In this document: in pieces, positions 59,699 through 64,000 of the stretch
Numbering within the stretch: position 1 is the first letter of the stretch
How the letters are laid out: each line of letters starts with the position of its first letter
Notes under the pieces: model-generated
Databases searched by the model: none
What the model was told of the DNA's origin: nothing
What the model saw: the letters and a program-made list of their open reading frames with translations, nothing else
Assembly (NCBI GenBank): GCA_028386065.3
Contig: JAKUCV010001040.1
Span: 24,467 to 88,466 of the forward strand
Direction of reading: 5' to 3'
Length of the DNA stretch: 64,000 nt
DNA from: Turnera subulata
Taxonomy: Eukaryota; Streptophyta; Magnoliopsida; Malpighiales; Passifloraceae
Position numbers and translations under genes: made by a program

Positions 59699-61618
59699 AT
59701 GGATGGAATGACCATAAGTTTGAAGGCAGTAATAGATGAGGCCAGCAAGCGAATTTTGTTCGTTGAAGCTGGTCATGATTTTGTCGACATTCTGTTCAGT
59801 TTCTTGACAGTTCCTACGGGAAAAATAGTTGGTCTTTTCCATAGCCAACCTCCAACAATGGGGAGTATAGGTTGCATGGACAACTTAATTATACAAAAGT
59901 GTTGAAAACCTTGACCTCAATCATTTCCGGTCAGATACATGCAAACCCATGTTGCTACAACCTCGAAACGGGGCTGCACATCATTGCAATCGCTTGAAAC
60001 TGAAGCTAGATAATGGAGCGAGCTTGACTCACTACTACTGCCGATCGTGGGCCTGCACTAGCAAAGGTTACAAGTTGTTGAGTTATTACTCTAATGCCAC
60101 TTGTCACTGTGGAGATGCAATGGATCGTGACGTTGATGTAGTTTCCCAGGAAGCTGCTTCTGATTCTGAAGGAGTATTTGTTAAAGGACTGCAAAGATTT
60201 CTGGTAAGTGACGAATTGGAAGTGGTACCAGCATCAAGCGACGCCAGCTTTGATTTTCTTTCCAAGCTTCATGTCGTCGATTGCAGTGCTATAACAGAGA
60301 GGACTTTCAACATTGGATTAACTGAGGTAACAAAGAAATCTTACATGAATTCTTGCGGCAATGTTAGTATCATGTACTACGATTATCCTGATGTATATAT
60401 ATAAAATACCAATGGGCTTGTAATGCATTGACATTATTTTCATCGACTTAAAAAAAGTGTGAAATATATGGTGATGTCTTGTTTCAGATAACCAATATTA
60501 TGCGGTTTTCTATGTCATCAAAGACGGTTCTTAGTCGGATATTGTTGGAGAATAAGACTATGGCAGAGTCCAGTGGAGTCAATTATTTTTATACCTCCTC
60601 ACCTATCAAGCCTAAACAAGAAAATCATGAATCAAAAGGAGACGGGAACATTTCTGTGAGGCTTGTGGTCAGTAAATCGAAGCAGATGGTATGTTATGCA
60701 GAAGCTGGTGAAGATTTCGTTAATTTGCTGTTTAGCTTCCTAACTGTTCCACTGGGATACGTATTAAAAGAAATGGGATCATCAGGTGGTAATGGTTCAC
60801 AATCTCAAGGATGCTTATCTTACCTATACAATAGTGTTAAGGAGCTTGATGCTGATGTAATGAAGTCAGATGAGCTTAAAGAATTCCTTCTTAACCCCAA
60901 GATTCCAGTTGGGTTTGCCTATGAGAACCAGCTATTGGGATTGAAAGAAGTTAAACTCTACTACAATATTAAAAGTGAAGCAACGGATTTGACTATAAGG
61001 GATCCCAAATCCTCAAAAGAGCCGGGAATAAAAGGTGTGGGGTTTCTAAAAGAAGCTGCTATGTTCACCGTAACAGACGATCTCAAGATTACACCCATAT
61101 CTCCTGTCACTTCCCTGTTAATGCTGAACAAATTGAAGGTCCCTTTAAGCGATGTGGGGAAGCTGACTGTGCAGATCGGGAGAGAAGAGGTAAGTGAAAG
61201 TCGATTATTGTTTAGCATACAGTTCCTCTTCAGAAAAATATTAAGTCTGCTACTATTTTTCTGTCAGATACTTTATACTTATTTGCTATCTTGTCTTTAT
61301 TTATGTTGCACACACACACACAATAGTTGAACATTTTCTCTATTTGCAAGTTTCTTATTACGGTTTAATTAGACATAGTGTTTCGAATCTGGTAGTGTTG
61401 GTATGAACGTTTTCAATTTGATGTTCACTTAAATGGTAATAAGGACCTCTAGGCCATCCTGCTGTTGATCATTTGTGAGTTAATATGCTCATCTTTTGCA
61501 GGCTTCCCGCTTACTGGTAGCTGCATTTCTTTCTGAACATGCACTCACGGATGTTTTCATGAGCGAAATCCTCAAGGATCCTCTTATGTACAAACAGCCA
61601 AAGAAAGAGACAGAATGA
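59699..61618 (+). pseudogene. DUF674 tandem copy 2, frameshifted
   Basis: It parallels copy 1 exon by exon: 59699-60326, 60488-61189 and 61502-61618. Exon 1 differs from copy 1 by a 4-bp insertion, ATTA, at about 59887-59891 in ...GACAACTTA[ATTA]TAC...; the frame is lost and stops at 59903-59905, while the original frame resumes downstream (visible from 59949). Exon 2 (234 codons) and exon 3 are open and contain the second DUF674 module (EDFVNLLFSFLTVPLGYV). The Cys cluster of exon 1 is preserved downstream of the break. As written the full protein cannot be made from this start. An assembly error could explain the insertion, since the rest is so well kept. Confidence 0.85.
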
Positions 61619-62230
61619 AGAAATTATTTTCATACATTAAGTAGTCAAAGACTAGTGCCTTTTTACCCTTCCTTTGGTTTGCCTTAAAACTGCAGTTATC
61701 ACCCGAGTGTGTTTCTGATTGTGGTTTTGACAATTTGAAAGTGTCTTGCGTTTTAGATTTTTCCTTGTGTGCTTTTTATTGATGATCGGTCACATCCTCT
61801 GAATCCTGTATATGAAGATATTTGTATGCTACGGTACCTCTACTACGTCCTTCCATTAAAATGTCAAAGGCATTTGCACTTCTGGTCATAGCTTAACCTG
61901 TAATGACTTTTAGGCTATCATACTTTCAGTGTATAAGTCAATACACATACATATTCACCAAAAAAACAAAAAAGATTAATGGACATTTACTTTAAAAACC
62001 AATTATCCCTACAGACAACCAGGGCCTCATGGTCAAAATTTCTTCCTTCTGCCAATCTGGGGAGAAGGGTGGACGTATCTCACATTTTTTCACAGCCGGA
62101 AACAAAGAACTTACAACTGATTGAAATAACAGTAAAACATAAAGTGATTAGATAGCTGGTTACAAACATTAATTGGCCTGATAAATAATTGAAAAAATTA
62201 TAGCTACATGTTGAACTGATAGATTCTGGA
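61619..62230. other. Intergenic, no gene seen
   Basis: 3' flank of DUF674 copy 2, homologous in part to the flank of copy 1 and carrying the empty MULE site near 61778-61788, followed by the 3' untranslated region of the minus-strand methyltransferase gene. Confidence 0.5.
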
Positions 62231-64000
62231 TCAGGCCAACAGCTGTTTTCGGTTTTTCAAGACTCTAGAAATGGCTTCCACGGTAGAAGGTGTAGTCCGG
62301 CAGCACCCTCCAATGAGGCTAGCTCCCAAGTCACGCCATCTTGAAGCAGTCAACTCAAATGTATGATCATCGAAACATGTTGATGGCTGTAAAATTAAGA
62401 CCATAGTCAGAGTTAATGAATGGGTGAAAACATCAGACTTCACACAAAAGCAAAAGGTAAGATTGAAAAGAATGTGATGGTATCTGAAATGAGGTAGAAG
62501 ACAGAATAACTCACCAGCCACTTTTTAGCTTTTCCATCCCATATTTCACCGCTATTTGGATAAACGACAATCAATTTTCCCGTCAACTGGAAACAAACAA
62601 ATGCAGCAAGCCATGTTAGTTGTATGAATATTTATATAATGCAAAAGACTAGGAAGCTCTACTACAACATCTGAGTTTAAGTTACTTACCCCCTTAAATT
62701 TGCAGATGAGACTTTCTATAAAATGGGGAGGTGCACAGTTAATTCCAACTGCCTTTACTTTGTTGCTCTTATTTATTACATCAAGGCACTCCTGAAAACT
62801 CTCTCCAGATGGGGCATTCTCACCATCCACAGAGGTGAAGCAGATCCAAGATGGAATGTTGACATTTTCTTCTTCCAGCAATTCAACACAAGCCTGAAAA
62901 TTGTTATGAAAACGAAAAACCAATTAAAAGGCAAGAAAGAAAGCTTTGTCGCTTTAAGACCATGGAATATTATGAGAGAATTCTGTAAACATATAAATAA
63001 ACTGTCCACGAATGTGCAATATCATCCATTTTCATTTTGGACGAACGTAATTTTAATAGGCTAAAAAGCCATATCTGAGGTAGCAGTGCAGCGCCAGACA
63101 ATAAAGAGTAATTGCAACGAAGACATGTATTCAAAGTTCAAGCAGTTGCCGATTGTATAACTTAATAAAGAAAATAAAGAAAGAGAAGGGGCTTTATTCT
63201 GCATCACTTCTTTACCAACTACAATCTATGATGGCCAACCTAACTTCTCTTCCCAGAAGATGATTGTTAAAGACTCTATATACAAAGAAGCAGAAAAAGT
63301 AAAAGTACACTGGTCTACCCAGAGGTGCTAATCGACCCTCCCTCATTGGCAAAGTCAAGGAGAATAACAAGACAGTGGGTACGGTACAGCTATATGAATG
63401 CAAGTATCGTGACTTATGGGGCATAATGCTTTGTCTCCAAATCGTATCCAACTGTCACTGCCTAACTTACAAAGCAAAGTATCTCTTCTTTTGTCAAGGC
63501 AGATGCAAAAGTGAGCTAGTAAGGACTATTATTCTTTTCCACATTGAGCAAAGTATAATACTTCAAATCATCGAGTGTGACCTTAATACCGACCATGCTA
63601 GATATGCAATCAAAACTGTAAAACCTTTTGAATTTTTCAGTTTAATCTATTTCATCCTGGTAACATTCATCTCATGGACAAACAAGCATGCCAATGTCTG
63701 AAGACTGCTAGGCAACATTCAGCTCATAAATTACCAAACCCATAAAGGAAAAGGCAATCACTCTGTCACATTGTCAGAAACCTTCACTGAAATTTATACC
63801 AGAACCTTATTTTATATCAACCTGTAAATATGATATGATGATCAACACAACAAAAAAAATGACAGGAGCACACACCTGGGCTTCAAGTTTGTTGGGAATG
63901 GTCTCGAAGGCCAGCAAATCTGGACCTGCTTCCACAAGCACTTGCAATCTGCGACGGTGAAAGTCCTTCAGCTTTCCAATATTGACATCAGGCCCGTAAT
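62231..64000 (-). CDS. Homocysteine S-methyltransferase, 3' part
   Basis: Four coding segments on the minus strand are visible: 64000-63876 (partial at the window edge), 62893-62690, 62586-62515 and 62386-62231, all joined in phase 0. They encode, in order, YGPDVNIGKLKDFHRRRLQVLVEAGPDLLAFETIPNKLEAQ; ACVELLEEENVNIPSWICFTSVDGENAPSGESF...AVGINCAPPHF; VVYPNSGEIWDGKAKKWL; and ASRWRDLGASLIGGCCRTTPSTVEAI. The zinc-ligand cysteines GINC and GCCR are those of the family, which transfers a methyl group from S-methylmethionine to homocysteine to make methionine in the cytosol. The start lies outside the window. HMT1, 2 or 3 cannot be told apart here. Confidence 0.93.

Overview
This is a nuclear chromosome segment of a dicot plant, probably a core eudicot and possibly woody. 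It is AT-rich, its genes have short GT-AG introns, and all recognisable proteins are plant families: a JAGGED zinc finger, an LBD factor, a B-box/CCT factor, a CLE peptide, DUF1218, DUF674 and a plastid ribosomal protein. The species cannot be named from the sequence.

Layout. The left 7 kb has no host gene. It holds a Stowaway-like MITE (1407-1673) and, 21 bp further on, a decayed Ty1/copia element (1695-6861) with two 569-bp LTRs and a perfect AATAT target duplication. Then come a JAGGED orthologue on the minus strand (8790-10993), plastid ribosomal protein L15 (13971-16119), a small conserved plant protein (21827-22909), a 124-aa intronless gene whose 3' end lies in a tandem duplication (26035-26409), a four-helix DUF1218 membrane protein (28835-31119), a Mutator-like MITE (31361-32369), a LINE RNase H relic (about 32645-33238), a CLE peptide precursor (38495-38809), a class II LBD gene (45995-46850), a CONSTANS-like 16 type gene on the minus strand (49929-51817), two tandem DUF674 genes (54689-56709 intact, 59699-61618 frameshifted) split by another Mutator-like MITE (57089-58016), and the 3' part of a homocysteine S-methyltransferase gene on the minus strand (62231 to beyond the window).

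How the genes relate. They are independent plant genes, not an operon. The order JAG, small unknown proteins, LBD, COL resembles, from memory, the Arabidopsis JAG-LBD42-COL6 neighbourhood, and the CLE/COL pair resembles CLE43/COL16, so the window is probably a conserved developmental-gene block opened up by transposons. The transposons give a relative history: a SINE landed in one copy of a tandem duplication while the other copy keeps the empty site, and a MULE landed beside the first DUF674 gene after that gene was duplicated.

The most unusual feature is the JAGGED gene model. Its first intron appears to interrupt the start codon (AT|G), so an unspliced transcript would begin AUG-UAG, and its third intron appears to use a GC donor. 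No wholly new system was found. Exon boundaries were set by eye from splice signals and family conservation.
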